A stretch of 64,000 bases of DNA from Liquidambar formosana (lineage: Eukaryota; Streptophyta; Magnoliopsida; Saxifragales; Altingiaceae), in the NCBI GenBank assembly GCA_039720395.1, contig CM077828.1, forward strand, positions 15,970,264 to 16,034,263, read 5' to 3'. The notes beneath the pieces were generated by a model. It was not told the origin of the DNA, searched no databases, and saw only the letters and a list, made by a program, of their open reading frames with translations. This document shows positions 9,545 to 21,011 of this stretch, piece by piece. A program made the position numbers and the translations under genes. The first letter of the stretch is position 1. Each line of letters begins with the position of its first letter.

Positions 9545-9950
9545 AAAGTTCACAAATCCAAGTTCAAATAGGAAAAAACCCATCAGAATAGGAAGTTTCC
9601 TATTCAAAGTGGGATTTCCGCTTCGGGCTCGGGTAACCACCCAGGCCTGGGCGGCTAGCCTCCCGAGGCCTGGTGGTCACCCAAGCCACTTTGTTTTGGT
9701 TTTGCTTCTCGCTTTGTCTCGCCTTGACGCGTGATCAAACCTCCTTCCAAATGAGATATTCAACACTTTTTGAGCTTAAAATCAATCAAATTCCATCTTG
9801 AAATCAATTCCTTGAATTGATTTTATGTTCAAAAGGGTTGAATATATTTCCCCTGTGCCATGCCAACTCAAGTGACAATGTGTTAAGACACTTTCCTCTT
9901 GCACTATGCTTGTTTAATCTTGATAAATTGATCATATATCCTCATGTCAA
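9545..9950. other. Region between antisense ORF and repeat array
   Basis: Non-coding. It includes a GC-rich stretch with an imperfect inverted repeat near 9640-9690 (CCAGGCCTGGG and GAGGCCTGGTGG) and then AT-rich DNA that grades into the array. Confidence 0.4.
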
Positions 9951-9959
9951 ATCTTGATT

Positions 9960-12245
9960 TTTCATCTCACTTGGTTGAATGTATTCATCACTTGAATATA
10001 TTCTTCCATTTCAAAAGTGTATTCACCCTTTGAATATACTCCTCAGTTTCAAATTCTTGATTTTCCATCCCACTTGGTTGAATATACTCATCACTTGAAT
10101 ATATTCTTCCATTTCAAAAGTGTATTCACTCTTTGAATATGCTTCTCAACTTCAAATTCTCATTCTCTATCATACTTGGTTGAATATATTCATCACTTGA
10201 ATATATTCTTCCATTTCAAAAGCATGTTCACCCATTGAATATGCTTCCTAGTTTCAGATCCTCATTATCACTTACTTGGTTAAATATATTCATCACTTGA
10301 ATATATTTCTCCATTTCAATGGTATACTCATCACTCGAGTATACTTCTCAGATATTTCGTCACTTACTTGGTTAAGTATATCCATCGCTTGGGTATATTT
10401 CTCCATTTCAATGGTATGTTCATCACTTGAACATACTTCTCAGATCATTTGTCACTTACTTGGTTAAGTATATCCACCACTTGGGTATATTTTTTCCATT
10501 TCAATGGTATGTTCATCACTTGAACATACTTCTCAGATCATTTGTCACTTACTTGGTTAAGTATATCCACCACTTGGGTATATTTTTTCCATTTCAATGG
10601 TATACTCATCACTTGAGTATACTTCTCAGATATTTTGCCACTTACTTGGTTAAGTATATTCATCACTTGAATATATTTCTCCATTTCAATAGTATGTTCA
10701 TCACTTGAACATACTTCTCAGAATATTTGTCACTTACTTGGTTAAATATATTCATGACTAGAATATATTTCTCCATTTCAATGGTGTACTCATCACTTGA
10801 GTACACTTCTCAGATTATTCTCTATCTTACTTGCTTAAGTATATCCATCGCTTGGATATATTTCTCTATGGTATGTTTATCACTTAAACATACTTGTCAC
10901 TTTACTTGGTTAAGTATATCCATCACTTGGATATATTTCTCTATTTCAATGGTATGTTTATCACTTAAACATACTTGTCACTTACTCGGTTAAGTATATC
11001 CACCACTTGGGTATATTTTTTCCATTTCAATGGGATACTCATCACTTGAGTATACTTCTCAGATATTTTGCCACTTACTTGGTTAAGTATATCCATCGCT
11101 TGGGTATATTTCTCCATTTCAATGGTATGTTCATCACTTGAACATACTTCTCAGATTATTTGTCACTTACTTAGTTAAATATATTCATGACTAGAATATA
11201 TTTCTCCATTTCAATGGTGTACTCATCACTTGAGTACACTTCTCAGATTATTCTCTATCTTACTTGCTTAAGTATATCCATCGCTTGGATATATTTCTCT
11301 ATGGTATGTTTATCACTTAAACATACTTGTCACTTACTTGGTTAAGTATATCCATCACTTGGATATATTTCTCTATTTCAATGGTATGTTTATCACTCAA
11401 ACATACTTGTCACTTACTTGGTTAAGTATATTCGTGACTAGAATATATTTCTCCATTTCAATGGTGTACTCATCACTTGAGTACACTTCTCAGATTATTC
11501 TTATCTTACTTGGTTAAATATATCCGTCGTTTGGATATATTTCTCCATTTCAATGGTATGTTCATCACTTGAGTGTACTTCTCAGCTTACTTGGTTAAAT
11601 ATATCCATCACTTGGATACATTTCTCCATTTCAAAAGTATGTTCATCACTTAAACGTACTTCTCAGTCTTTTTCAATCATTAAGTATACTCATCACTTGA
11701 GTATATTTCTCAGCATCTTTTTCATCACTTGGTTAAATATGTTCGTGACCTGAATATATTTCTCCATTTCAAAAGTACACTCATCACTTGAGTACACCTC
11801 TCAGATTATTCTTATCCTACTTGGTTAAAGATATCTATCGCTTGGATATATTTCTCCATTTCAATGGTATGCTCACCACTTGAGTATACTTCTCAGATTT
11901 CATTCTCAGATTACTTGGTTAAATATATTCGTGACCTGAATATATTTCTCCATTTCAGTGGTATACTCATCATTTGAGTATACTTCTCAGATTTTTTGTC
12001 ACTCACTTGGTTAAATATATTCGTGACCTGAATATACTTCTCCATTTCCAAGGTACGTTCATCACTTGAACATACTTCTCAGATCTCATTCTCATCACTT
12101 GGTTAAATATATTCGTGACTAGAATATATTTCTCCATTTCAAAAGTATGTTCATTCGTAGTGGCTTGAATATGCTTCTCTTGACAATCATCAACCCCCAG
12201 TGGTTTAAGTATACTCATGACTTGAGTACACTTCCTTATTTCAGT
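9960..12245 (+). repeat. Tandem hairpin repeat array in the 3' untranslated region of the Tat element
   Basis: About 2.3 kb of roughly 48-50-bp half units that alternate in pairs (about 95-105 bp). Each half unit holds an inverted repeat around a 7-nt loop, mostly ATCACTT, for example TATGTTC-loop-GAACATA at 10415-10435 and TATGTTT-loop-AAACATA at 10872-10892. Spacers are CTTACTTGGTTAA, TTTCTCCATTTCAATGG and CTTCTCAGAT. Blocks of about 430 bp are repeated again (10741 versus 11174). Tat/Ogre elements are known to carry variable tandem repeats here that can seed satellites. Confidence 0.92.
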
Positions 12246-12359
12246 CTCAGGTTTTCAACCTCCCATCATTGTTTGGTTACAGTGTGTGATTTCTCCAGGC
12301 TTTTTGGCCAAAAATGGGTTGTTCTTTATCATTGGTTCACAAGTGTAACTTGTTCGCCA

Positions 12360-12371
12360 ATGAGGGGCTTC
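12360..12371 (+). other. Polypurine-tract-like site before the 3' LTR
   Basis: ATGAGGGGCTTC ends directly before the TGTCACACCCC start of the 3' LTR. The purine run is short, so the exact priming site is uncertain. Confidence 0.45.
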
Positions 12372-15155
12372 TGTCACACCCCATTTTTGCACCACCTTAC
12401 TAGGGCTCATCATTTCATGCATGTTTTTGTTTTGTTTTTGAGTCTAGTCACTTGCATTAGTTTTCTAGAGTCACAAGGACAATGGATATGAATTTTGGTT
12501 CAAATTGGAGTTGATCTTGAGGGATAATAAGAGCTTTTGTGACTTGAGGGGCATAATCGTCTTTTAAGTCCCAAACTTTTCATTTGACCTTGGAATGATC
12601 TCCAAATTGTCAATTGGAGTTCATATGGATGCATATGAGGTATTTCTAGGGTCAATTTGGTAAGTCAATGGCTCGGGATTAAAATGGCTCGATGTAGTTC
12701 AAGTTGGTTAATTGACCCTTCCTTGGGTTAGCTCTAATTGACTCACAATTACCAACCAAATCTTTTCAAATTGACTTTCATTAGTCATCATTTTACCCTC
12801 AAAAGTGTTTCATGAAGTTCAATTTTGATATGGCCTGATGATGAGTTTAGTGTAGTTATTTACGGATTATCCTTGAAGAATTAGTGCGAATCACAGCATG
12901 AGATTTTTGGTTAAAATGAAAAGAAAATTATTTTATTAAATTAGCCATTTTTATCATGACACTAACACGTGTACGTATGTGATGAGTGTGTGTACGCACA
13001 TACGATACATGTGCATGCGTGTTAGCGGTCAGTCTCCCAATTTTTATAAAAGACAATTTCCTTTTCCTATTCAGATTAGAAGTCTTTTATCATTATAAAA
13101 TACCTTTTGATTATTCTCCAAGGAAACCTAGTCCAGGAAGGAAAGGGAAACTCCAGATTTCAGCTATAAATACTCTCTTAATGTCTTTAAATAAGGGAGA
13201 AGGGAAGAGGGTTTGGAGGGAGTGAAATTCGTCATAATTCAGCAGCAGATTTTCTGAAAACCAGCAGTCGTATTTTAATCATAACTTTTTCATCCGAAGT
13301 CAGAATTTGATGAAATTGGTCTTGTTAGAAAGATAATTCAATTCTCTACAACTTTGTATTTCACAAGCTTTGTCCAAATCCAACGTTTTCATACCCAAAA
13401 ACGCGATTGAAGTTGCTGCTGCTGCAAAGTGACGAGAATCACTTTTTCTTTTCTCTTGTTCTCTTTTTGTTTTCTATTTCTTTTCAAAGTTGAGTGAGTT
13501 TTGATCTCTTTGCTGTGATACCACTTTGACAAAGAGGAGGATTCGTGTTGGTTTGATTCACTCTAAAGACCTGAGGAGCCACGAACAATTACAAACACAA
13601 GGGGAGCCACTTCCTAAGGTATTCTCCTTCTCTATTCAAGCTTAAACTAGGTTCTCATATGGGTTAGGCTTATTGTATGTTAAAGGTGACTTTTTTATCA
13701 TGTATTCACACTCTAGCTAGTTAATATACATGGAATATTTATTTTTTATCTACTGTTTAGCATGCTTTAGGGCTGTCCTTTAGGTTTTTAATGCATAGTT
13801 ATGATTCGTGTGCTCCTATTGTCCTTGTGTTAGGATTAGTGTCATTGCATGTTAGAGTTAGGATTTTCATCATGTTATATTGCTTTAGTTAGTTAATATG
13901 CATGATTTAATTTCTGTTTAGTTTGGTTTTAGCATGATTAAAGTATGTTTTGTATGTTTTTAAGCATATTTGTGAGTTTAGGGTTTTAGAGTCATTGTTT
14001 CGTGTTTGTTTTCATATAGCATGATAAAGTAGACTTTTTTATTTGGTTTTTCTTCGTGTTTGCTGTATATGTTTTTCATATGGAGTAAACATGATAGTTT
14101 TGCATGCATGTTAGTATGTTTTAGGGTTTTTATGCATGATATGGTTCTAGGAATATGTTAGGACTTATTATTGTTCGCTGTTTTTGCTATTAGCATGCTT
14201 AGTGGATGATTTTAGGTCATAATACTATTCTGTCCAAATTTGCATGTTAGTGTTTTTGCATGGTTTTGAGCACTTGTAAGGGTGCAAATAGGTGTGGTAT
14301 TTGTCCCATGGCAAATAGGGCTGCTTATGTCTGAAATGGCTAAATGCTTGGAGCTAATTGCGCTCAGGTGAGTGGGTGTGAAGGTGCCCCAATTCACCTT
14401 TCTTCTTAACTCATTCTCTTCTCCCTATCTAGGGTTAATTTTTAATACAAGTCCTATGGTTTAATTAGAGGTTTCCTTAACCAACAAAATTCTGGTTTTT
14501 ATTAAAGTTTCCATTTTGTGGATTTCTTTCCTAAAATCAAACTTTCTATCATATTCAACTCTTTTGATCAAATAAGGAAACCTAGGGTTTTTACCATAGG
14601 TTTGTATTAGGATTTAACCTTAGTTCTAATCGAACTACGTGGACTTTGATCCATGTATTTCGTTGCATGGTACGTAGGCGCTCTTCGTGAGGCTCAAGTC
14701 CGTTCTAGGATCCAAGCGTCCTAGGTTTATTTATGTTTTCTTTTCTTCTTTTTATTTTCTGTTTTTATTTGCTTATTATGCATGGATGGATGAATGAAAT
14801 ATATGATATGCATGCAATTCTTGTGATGATATACTTGCTGATTTTTGTATGGAAAGACTTTAATTTAGCCCAAATGAACTGAGAGACCGAAAGGGTGACA
14901 TGGGTGCCTATAGGCTTTGCCTAGAACCTTCCCATGTCATAACTTAGCCTCCGAATCCCCGATTTCTTTGGTTTTCAAAAGATTGGTTTTTGCCTTTCCT
15001 TTTTTATGGAGTCATTCAAATTGTTTTCCTAAAACAAACTATTTTTAGGGTTTTCCTTGTTTCCTTTAAAAAATAAGGTGGCGACTCCTTTCCTTTTTCT
15101 TTTTCAAACCCACTTTCTTTTCAATCCCTCGTGGACCCAATTTCCGGGGTTCACA
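12372..15155 (+). repeat. 3' LTR of the Tat element
   Basis: 2,784 bp, from TGTCACACCCC to GGGGTTCACA. The last 135 bp match window positions 1-135. A TATA box (TATAAATA, 13165-13172) followed by leader-like sequence probably marks the LTR promoter. No ORF of note. LTRs of 2-5 kb are usual for this group. Confidence 0.9.
13165..13172 (+). promoter_or_regulatory. LTR promoter TATA box
   Basis: TATAAATA inside the 3' LTR, about 0.8 kb from its start. It is the best TATA candidate in the LTR; transcription is inferred. Confidence 0.4.
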
Positions 15156-15499
15156 GTTTGTATGTCTGAAAGAATGAGATGGATTTTATATCAATTGTAG
15201 TGCTGCCATGATTGCAGAAAAACTTATGGCAAAGAAAATGAAATCCAAAATGTAGTATTAAAATTCAAACTCAAAACTAGTGTTCAGGTTTTTAAAATGC
15301 GACTCAAACGCAATCCAAGAGTTTTTGAATTATATAGCAGGGGCTACTGTCTGGTGCATTAGTAAAGGCTGAGACCATTTTCAGCACCCTCTCAAAAACC
15401 CTTTTTTTTCTTTTTTTCTTTTTTTTTTTTCTTTTTGATATGAAGAGGTTCTAGATGCTTTAACTAATCCCCTAGATGCTTTAATTAATCCCTTAGGCA
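15156..15499. other. Intergenic spacer between two LTR elements
   Basis: No gene is seen. It holds a pyrimidine-rich run with T tracts (about 15400-15435) and a short tandem copy of a GATGCTTTAA(C/T)TAATCCC unit at 15452-15490. Confidence 0.5.
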
Positions 15500-15504
15500 T
15501 ATAC
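15500..15504. repeat. Left target site duplication TATAC
   Basis: Identical to 17827-17831 on the other side of the element. Confidence 0.85.
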
Positions 15505-16030
15505 TGATGTAAGACAAGTCACCCTTACTTGTCGCCTTGGCCATTGGCCATTGCTGGATCATCAAAAGTCTTCACAAAGCCAGGCAAATCTAGAGGGCAC
15601 CTAACTAGAAAGCAGAGGGCACTTAACTAGAAAGCAAAGGTCATCTAACTAGATATGATTTGTCAGGCATGCCAAATCTAGTTAGTTTCTTAACTAGATT
15701 TGCTTAATTTTCTCTAGTGTTTATTTTGTTTATTCCTTTCCTATTTTATTGCTTTCCCCTATTTTATTGCTTTCCTAAGTTTAGTAGGATTACTTTTCCT
15801 AGTTTAGTAGAATTCCTTTTCCTAGTTTACTTAGAGTTCAAGTATTAGTCTCTTTAAATAGGCTTGTAGCCCTATGGGCAAGGATAACCTTTTTATTAAT
15901 AATATTTCTTTAATAGTTTTCTCTATGGTTTTTGTTACTTCTCATGGATTAGAGTTCTTTCTGGTGGATTCGAGAACCTAGGCTATTGACGTTTGTCATA
16001 GTCATATCATTCTAGTTTTCCGCTGCGTCA
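15505..16030 (+). repeat. 5' LTR of the deleted element
   Basis: 526 bp, TGATGTAAGACAAG to CGCTGCGTCA. It shares almost its whole length with 17299-17826. It includes three short GAGGGCAC-type direct repeats and a TTTAAATA box near 15853. Confidence 0.9.
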
Positions 16031-16032
16031 GT

Positions 16033-16044
16033 TGGTATCAGAGC
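16033..16044 (+). other. tRNA-iMet primer binding site
   Basis: TGGTATCAGAGC, the usual plant initiator-Met PBS, 2 bp after the LTR. Confidence 0.9.
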
Positions 16045-16063
16045 AAGGATTCCCCTGGCTTCG

Positions 16064-16617
16064 ATGGCTAACCAAGGAGTTGGAAAACGCAACCCTATTG
16101 ACGTTGATCGTAAGGTAGAAGCCTTTAGGAAAGCATTGGAAGCACAACGGCGACAACAAGCTTTAAAGTCAAAAGAAAAGTTTAATAAACTTCGTGCAAC
16201 GATCACTGGACTGCATAACAACGTCAATGACAGGCAACCAAACATTAATGGGAGACAAGTCAAAGGATTTACCCAAGGCCAACCTGCTAATTAAAACGCT
16301 TTCGGGCATCCTGCTCGTTATCACACAGATGTTGAGGGTGAATTTAAATATAAAAGAGGACAACAAAGATATTTTGATGATTACCGATTAGAGACAAATA
16401 TTCCATGCTTTAATGGATATTTTCGTAGAGAAAAGTTCCTCCATTGGATATCAGAATTAGAACGGTACTTTGCAACAATGGATATTCAAGAAGAAGAGAT
16501 GGTGGAATTTATTGCATTCAAATTAAAAGGTGAGGCTGCAACATGGTAGGATCAATTGCAGAGGGAAAGACAATGGCAAGGTAAATCTCGTATTCGTTCA
16601 TGGTTCGAATGAAAAGA
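16064..16617 (+). pseudogene. Gag remnant of the deleted element
   Basis: An ORF from ATG 16064 (MANQGVGKRNPIDVDRKVEA) runs 76 codons with a basic, Gln-rich, coiled-coil-like stretch, then stops. Gag-like sequence goes on downstream in another frame, including a GYFRREKFLHWISELERYF-like block and an EAATW block ending at a stop near 16548. Frameshift and stops mark it as dead. The type is gypsy gag; the exact lineage is not clear. Confidence 0.7.
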
Positions 16618-16717
16618 ATGATAGTATATGAATTTCATCTTTACAATTATGAAGAACTTTTTTTTTCATATGGATAAAATTTATAAGTCCAATAAATATT
16701 GTTTACGAGATTAAACT

Positions 16718-17398
16718 ATGGAGTTTTACAATCATCTGCCAAAACAAGACGTTCATGAAAATTTTAAAGACTCAAAGCCAGAAGCTAACTTGGTTATTCA
16801 AGAGGTGGTTGAGAGTATTGTGGTGGAAGTGCCAGAGTCAGAGGTAGTTGTCATTCCTAATGAGGTACAGTTGCCATTGGAAGAGAATCGTGAGAAGTTT
16901 GATGATCTAAAGGAAGTAATTTTCACGCATGAAGCTTTGGGGGAGACCATTGATTGCGAAATTTCATCAAAAAAAGAGCTCGTCAAAATTTCGGGAGAGA
17001 TCCAATCACAATATCAAGTTGATAATTTATCAATTGATCTTCCTAATATTTACAAGTTACGAGACATTGATTTTATTGGGGTCGAAAAATTTAATTTTAT
17101 TATTAGTCCTTACTTGATCGACCTCATTAATCAATTGAAGGCTACACAAACAATGGTTCCAGTAAAAAATATTTTAGAGTGCAAATTTCAAAGGAGGATG
17201 AAACAATTGAAGTACTCGAAGTATCTTTTTGTTTGGGATGGAAGACTTCAAGCTCATGCAACAAACTCGAGTACGAGTTGTTTTCAAGTGGAGGGGACTA
17301 ATGTAGGACAAGTCACCCTTACTTTTCGCCTTGGCCATTGGCCATTGCTGGATCATCAAAAGTCTTCACAAAGCCAGGCAAATCTAGAGGGCACCTAA
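16718..17398 (+). CDS. Unassigned 226-aa ORF inside the deleted LTR element
   Basis: Open from ATG 16718 and running about 100 bp into the 3' LTR. The protein is acidic in its first half with many Val/Glu (VESIVVEVPESEVVV), then hydrophobic-rich (FNFIISPYLIDLINQL). I recognise no domain. It lies where pol should be and ends in LTR sequence. It may be the distorted end of pol, or spacer that stayed open. Host function is unlikely. Confidence 0.35.
   Translation: MEFYNHLPKQDVHENFKDSKPEANLVIQEVVESIVVEVPESEVVVIPNEVQLPLEENREKFDDLKEVIFTHEALGETIDCEISSKKELVKISGEIQSQYQVDNLSIDLPNIYKLRDIDFIGVEKFNFIISPYLIDLINQLKATQTMVPVKNILECKFQRRMKQLKYSKYLFVWDGRLQAHATNSSTSCFQVEGTNVGQVTLTFRLGHWPLLDHQKSSQSQANLEGT
17286..17298 (+). 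other. Polypurine tract of the deleted element
   Basis: AAGTGGAGGGGAC directly before the 3' LTR, close to the usual plant PPT. Confidence 0.8.
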
Positions 17399-17826
17399 CT
17401 AGAAAGCAGAGGGCACTTAACTAGAAAGCAGAGGGTATCTAACTAGATATGATTTGTCGAGCATGCCAAATCTAGTTAGTTTCTTAACTAGATTTGCTTA
17501 ATTTTCTCTGGGTGTTTATTTTGTTTATTTCTTTCCTATTTTATTGCTTTCCCCTATTTTATTGCTTTCCTAAGTTTAGTAAGATTCCTTTTCCTAGTTT
17601 AGTAGAATTCCTTTTCCTAGTTTACTTAGAGTTCAAGTATTAGTCTCTTTAAATAGGCCTGTAGCCCTATGGGCAAGGATAACCATTTTATCAATAATAT
17701 TTTTTCGAGAGTTTTCTCTATGGTTTTGGTTACTTCTCATGGATTCGAGTTCTTTCTCGTGGATTCGAGAACCTAGGCTATTGACAGTTTGTCATAGTCA
17801 TATCATTCTAGTTTTCCGCTGCGTCA
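17299..17826 (+). repeat. 3' LTR of the deleted element
   Basis: 528 bp and highly similar to the 5' LTR. The first bases are TA in place of TG, so this terminus has mutated since insertion. Confidence 0.9.
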
Positions 17827-17831
17827 TATAC
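17827..17831. repeat. Right target site duplication TATAC
   Basis: Matches 15500-15504. Confidence 0.85.
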
Positions 17832-20740
17832 AGTCTCTCCATTCCACATGTACTAGGCAATTACAGGACAAAGTTTATAGGAGGTGGCTTTGAGGGAGAG
17901 TGGTGAGAGTTAGACTCAAGATCTCTTAATTAGCAAAAGGTCTTAGGACCAAAAGCACAAACACCCCTCTCAAAACTTCACCATGGACACATGCAGTATG
18001 TAGATATGTAATGTTGGTCATCATTTGTTTAAGACAGCTGTGGCCTGTGGTCTTCCTCCTGACTCTTGGATTAGACCATTCAGAACTTGTGGGCCTGGCA
18101 TAACAAAATCCAATTTTGGTAATCACTTCCAAGTTGCTCCTGACCCCGTGTTAGTTGCATTATCAACAACCTAAGAAGCATGAACATGAACATGGACACG
18201 TGGTACGGATACGACACGACACGAATACGTGGATACATCAAATCTTCAAAATTTAGGACATGACACGGTAGAGATGCGATATTAATTAAACATTTATTTT
18301 TACATATATAATTGTAAAATGTCATGTAACAACACATAGATCACACAAAATACATACCTTTGTATTGTTTTCAAAAATTCTAGTTGAGTTGTTCATAGAA
18401 AATATATGACATAAAAGGAAAGAAATAATGAAAGAAGGGGAAAAAAGGCAAAGTAAGAGGTGTTGTGTTGGATGAGTATCGAACAAGTGTCATGTCCGAC
18501 ATGTGGCCTTTGGAGAAGTGTCCATGCTTCCTAGTCAACAAAATGAGGAGATTCCAGCCTAGGGGTGCAAATGTGAAACTGCTCCTTGCTAGTATCAGAA
18601 ATTGATACTGATGGGTAGCTTGAGAAGAGGGGACGATGGACTTTCTGTTGTGGGCTTTACTAACACTTACCTATTCAGATCAAGGAGGATGTAGCCTAGT
18701 TCTTTATTTTCTTTTCCTTTTAGCTCTATTATAAATATAAAAAAAATTAAACCCCTAAAGGTTAAGGCCACAGTGACCGGGCTTCTCATTGGTGAATTAA
18801 TGAGCTCTCCCTCAATTTTAAGAACTAATGTCTAAATTTCAAGGTTGCCTATATCATTGGATAGAGGACTTTGCTCACATATAAAAATTCGTGACAAAAT
18901 ACCATGTGATTTGATCACACAAGCCGATCAAAGTTTGATACTCTGTTTAATAGGTTAAATTTTTTTATTAACTACAACTGGCCTGTTTGATCAGATCGTA
19001 AATTTTTTTTGATAAATTTTTGTATGTGAGACTCTTAAAGAGTCTTTTATCCAATGGTACAAGATTTATAGTGAAATATTAACCCTTGAAATTGAAAGAG
19101 GGCTCATCAATTCACCAATAAAAGACGCAAGCTCCTCATGGCAACACCCACCGATAAACCCTCTCTCCCTTTCAGATAATATGTTTGTACCAACCACTTT
19201 GTTATAATGTAATTGCCCCTCCTCTCTCCCTTTATAATTTTTTTTTTAAAAAAATGATAATCCATTATCATGGAAACAAACTCAGAAGTCGCAATTGATC
19301 TTGTGAAGCCTAGGGACACCTTATTTAGGAATGATAGGAATGAAGTTATTTCTACACGAATTTATTTCTTTCGGCATCCACTGCTCAGATGACATGCAAA
19401 AATTGGTCTCCCTTCTATTTTAAATCCTTATTAAGTTATTTGTATTATTATTATTTTCAAATACCATTACGTGTCACAGTTATCTTGTGCAAATTAATAA
19501 AAATATTTTATAAGAAAAATGTGTGTATAAATTAAGAGAGATATCCAAATTTTTAACTTGATCCAAACTTTTAACTTGACTACTCCCCCAAACAGGATCA
19601 CATGAATAGGTCACTACATCCGTTGATACATATCCCATTTAATTGAGCCAAATCACCGCCTCCCATGCTATAAAATGCACATTCCTTCTTTCTTAAGAAT
19701 TTTAGATTTTTTTTTTTTTTTCTATCAGAAGAAATTTAGATTTATGTGCCACATAAAAAGGTATAGAGCTTAGGATAGGCCCATGATCATTTTTATTCTT
19801 TTCCTTAAGAATAGTATTATAAGATTTTAACAGTATTAGAGAGTCAAATTTCACGTGCCCATTAAAAAACAAACAATTCTAAGACCTGCATCACACATTT
19901 TTAGGGCAATCATGATGTGGGATGGGCTCCATTTCAGTCTTTGTCGAAAGTGGTCCATTTGGGTTACATCACCTTCTTCAAACCATGGCCCATCTCTGCT
20001 CTATCATTGACCAGCAAGTCCATTAGGGACCAATCTGTAATCTGCAATATATTGGAGCCTTCTACTTTCCACAAGAGCCACTTGCCCTTTTTTTCCACTT
20101 CAGGACAAATATTCAAGATAGACCATCTAATCTTGTTATAAAGTCCTTAAAATTTTGGGATCGAAAAGTCTACTAATGAGTAATGACTTGCCTTTTTTGC
20201 TTTTTCTCTTTTTATGCAGCCTTTTTAGGGGGCAATGTTATATTCATGGAGACTGCTCATCCGGTTTATCCCTATTGATGAAAAAAGATTTTCTCTTTTT
20301 ATGCAGATTTTGGAGGCAATGTTATGTTCATGGAGACTACACATTCCTATCCCCATTGAACAACCCATCATTTTTCCAACCCAACATTTTTTTTTTTTTT
20401 CCTCATATACTATATTTTTATCAACTGATAGGAGAATCTTTATATTTCTTGTACTTTTGTATTATGACAGTCACTCACTTTTGGAGTCGGTCTTCTTTTG
20501 AGTTTTCCAAATGTTAATAAATACTAAGCGGTTTTTATATATATACAATTACCATAAAGGGATTAGGAATTTATATTATTTTTTTCATAAAATTCCAAAA
20601 TACCCATATTATTATTTGGGTAAATCATATTTTCATTAAATTTTTGTCAAGGTGACTTAAACTGAAAAACTTTTAATTTTTTACTTTACCCCAATGAAAT
20701 TATAAAAGATGGCTTTACCCTTTTCATGAAAGGGTTTTCT
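17832..20740. other. AT-rich intergenic region
   Basis: No gene is supported; ORFs are short and frame-random. Points seen: a TACGGATACGACACGACACG stretch near 18200 of a dispersed type, and an imperfect tandem duplication of about 87 bp near 20203-20360 (TTTCTCTTTTTATGCAG repeated). Confidence 0.5.
20203..20365 (+). repeat. Imperfect two-copy tandem duplication
   Basis: Both copies begin TTTCTCTTTTTATGCAG and share GGCAATGTTAT(A/G)TTCATGG further on, with period about 87 bp. It makes two overlapping chance ORFs. Confidence 0.6.
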
Positions 20741-20750
20741 TAATGTGTGC

Positions 20751-20927
20751 TCTAAAGCACATGTTAAGTTACAATTAATAATCCAATCATTGCATGAAAA
20801 AATGTGTTTTTACAATTTTTCAAGATTTTCACATTTTTTTAAAACAACTTGCCCCATTTATAGTGCATTTTTATCATTTCTAATGCAATGATTGGGTCAT
20901 TAAGTGTAGCTTAACATGTGCCCTTAA
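20751..20927. mobile_element. Foldback MITE, copy 1
   Basis: Left end GCACATGTTAAG...CCAATCATTGCAT pairs with the reverse complement of the right end (ATGCAATGATTGG...CTTAACATGTGC), giving inverted repeats of about 45 bp around an AT-rich centre. Non-coding. The superfamily is not certain because the TSD is not clear. Confidence 0.65.
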
Positions 20928-21011
20928 ACTTTTTATTGCTATTTGTACACTAATTTGATTTAACTAGTTTTTTGTTGCTCTAAATAAATTTGGATTTTCT
21001 TAAAATGTGTT

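Larger units (their letters stand above)
1..15155 (+). mobile_element. Tat/Ogre-type Ty3/gypsy LTR retrotransposon (5' LTR cut by window start)
   Basis: Positions 1-135 align without gaps to 15021-15155, so the window opens inside the 5' LTR. Order inside: PBS, long leader, gag, protease, RT, RNase H, a second (archaeal-type) RNase H, integrase, antisense ORF, tandem repeats, 3' LTR. A dual RNase H, an extra antisense ORF and a repeat-rich 3' untranslated region are known marks of the Tat/Ogre lineage. There is no chromodomain. If the 5' LTR has the full 2,784 bp the element is about 17.8 kb. Coding parts carry one TAA in gag-pro, one frameshift and one TAG in pol, and one TAG in the antisense ORF, so this copy is not autonomous. 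The TSD cannot be checked because the left flank is outside the window. Confidence 0.93.
15505..17826 (+). mobile_element. Deleted, non-autonomous LTR retrotransposon
   Basis: Two LTRs (15505-16030 and 17299-17826) flank a 1.27-kb interior with a tRNA-iMet PBS, a gag-like remnant, an unassigned ORF and a purine tract. TATAC stands directly before (15500-15504) and after (17827-17831), a clean 5-bp TSD. No protease, RT or integrase is present, so the element must have moved with help or lost its pol later. The gag remnant (FNGYFRREKFLHWISELERYF type) is Ty3/gypsy-like. The arrangement resembles the TR-GAG class of plant non-autonomous elements. Confidence 0.9.

Noticed and set aside
10276..11753. 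Several ORFs of 60-93 codons in the hairpin array
   Set aside because: They follow the repeat period, have repeated LVKYIHHL-type composition and are produced by the tandem repeat, not by coding selection.
9960..12245. CRISPR-like array
   Set aside because: Units are nearly continuous repeats with variants, without unique spacers, in a plant retrotransposon.
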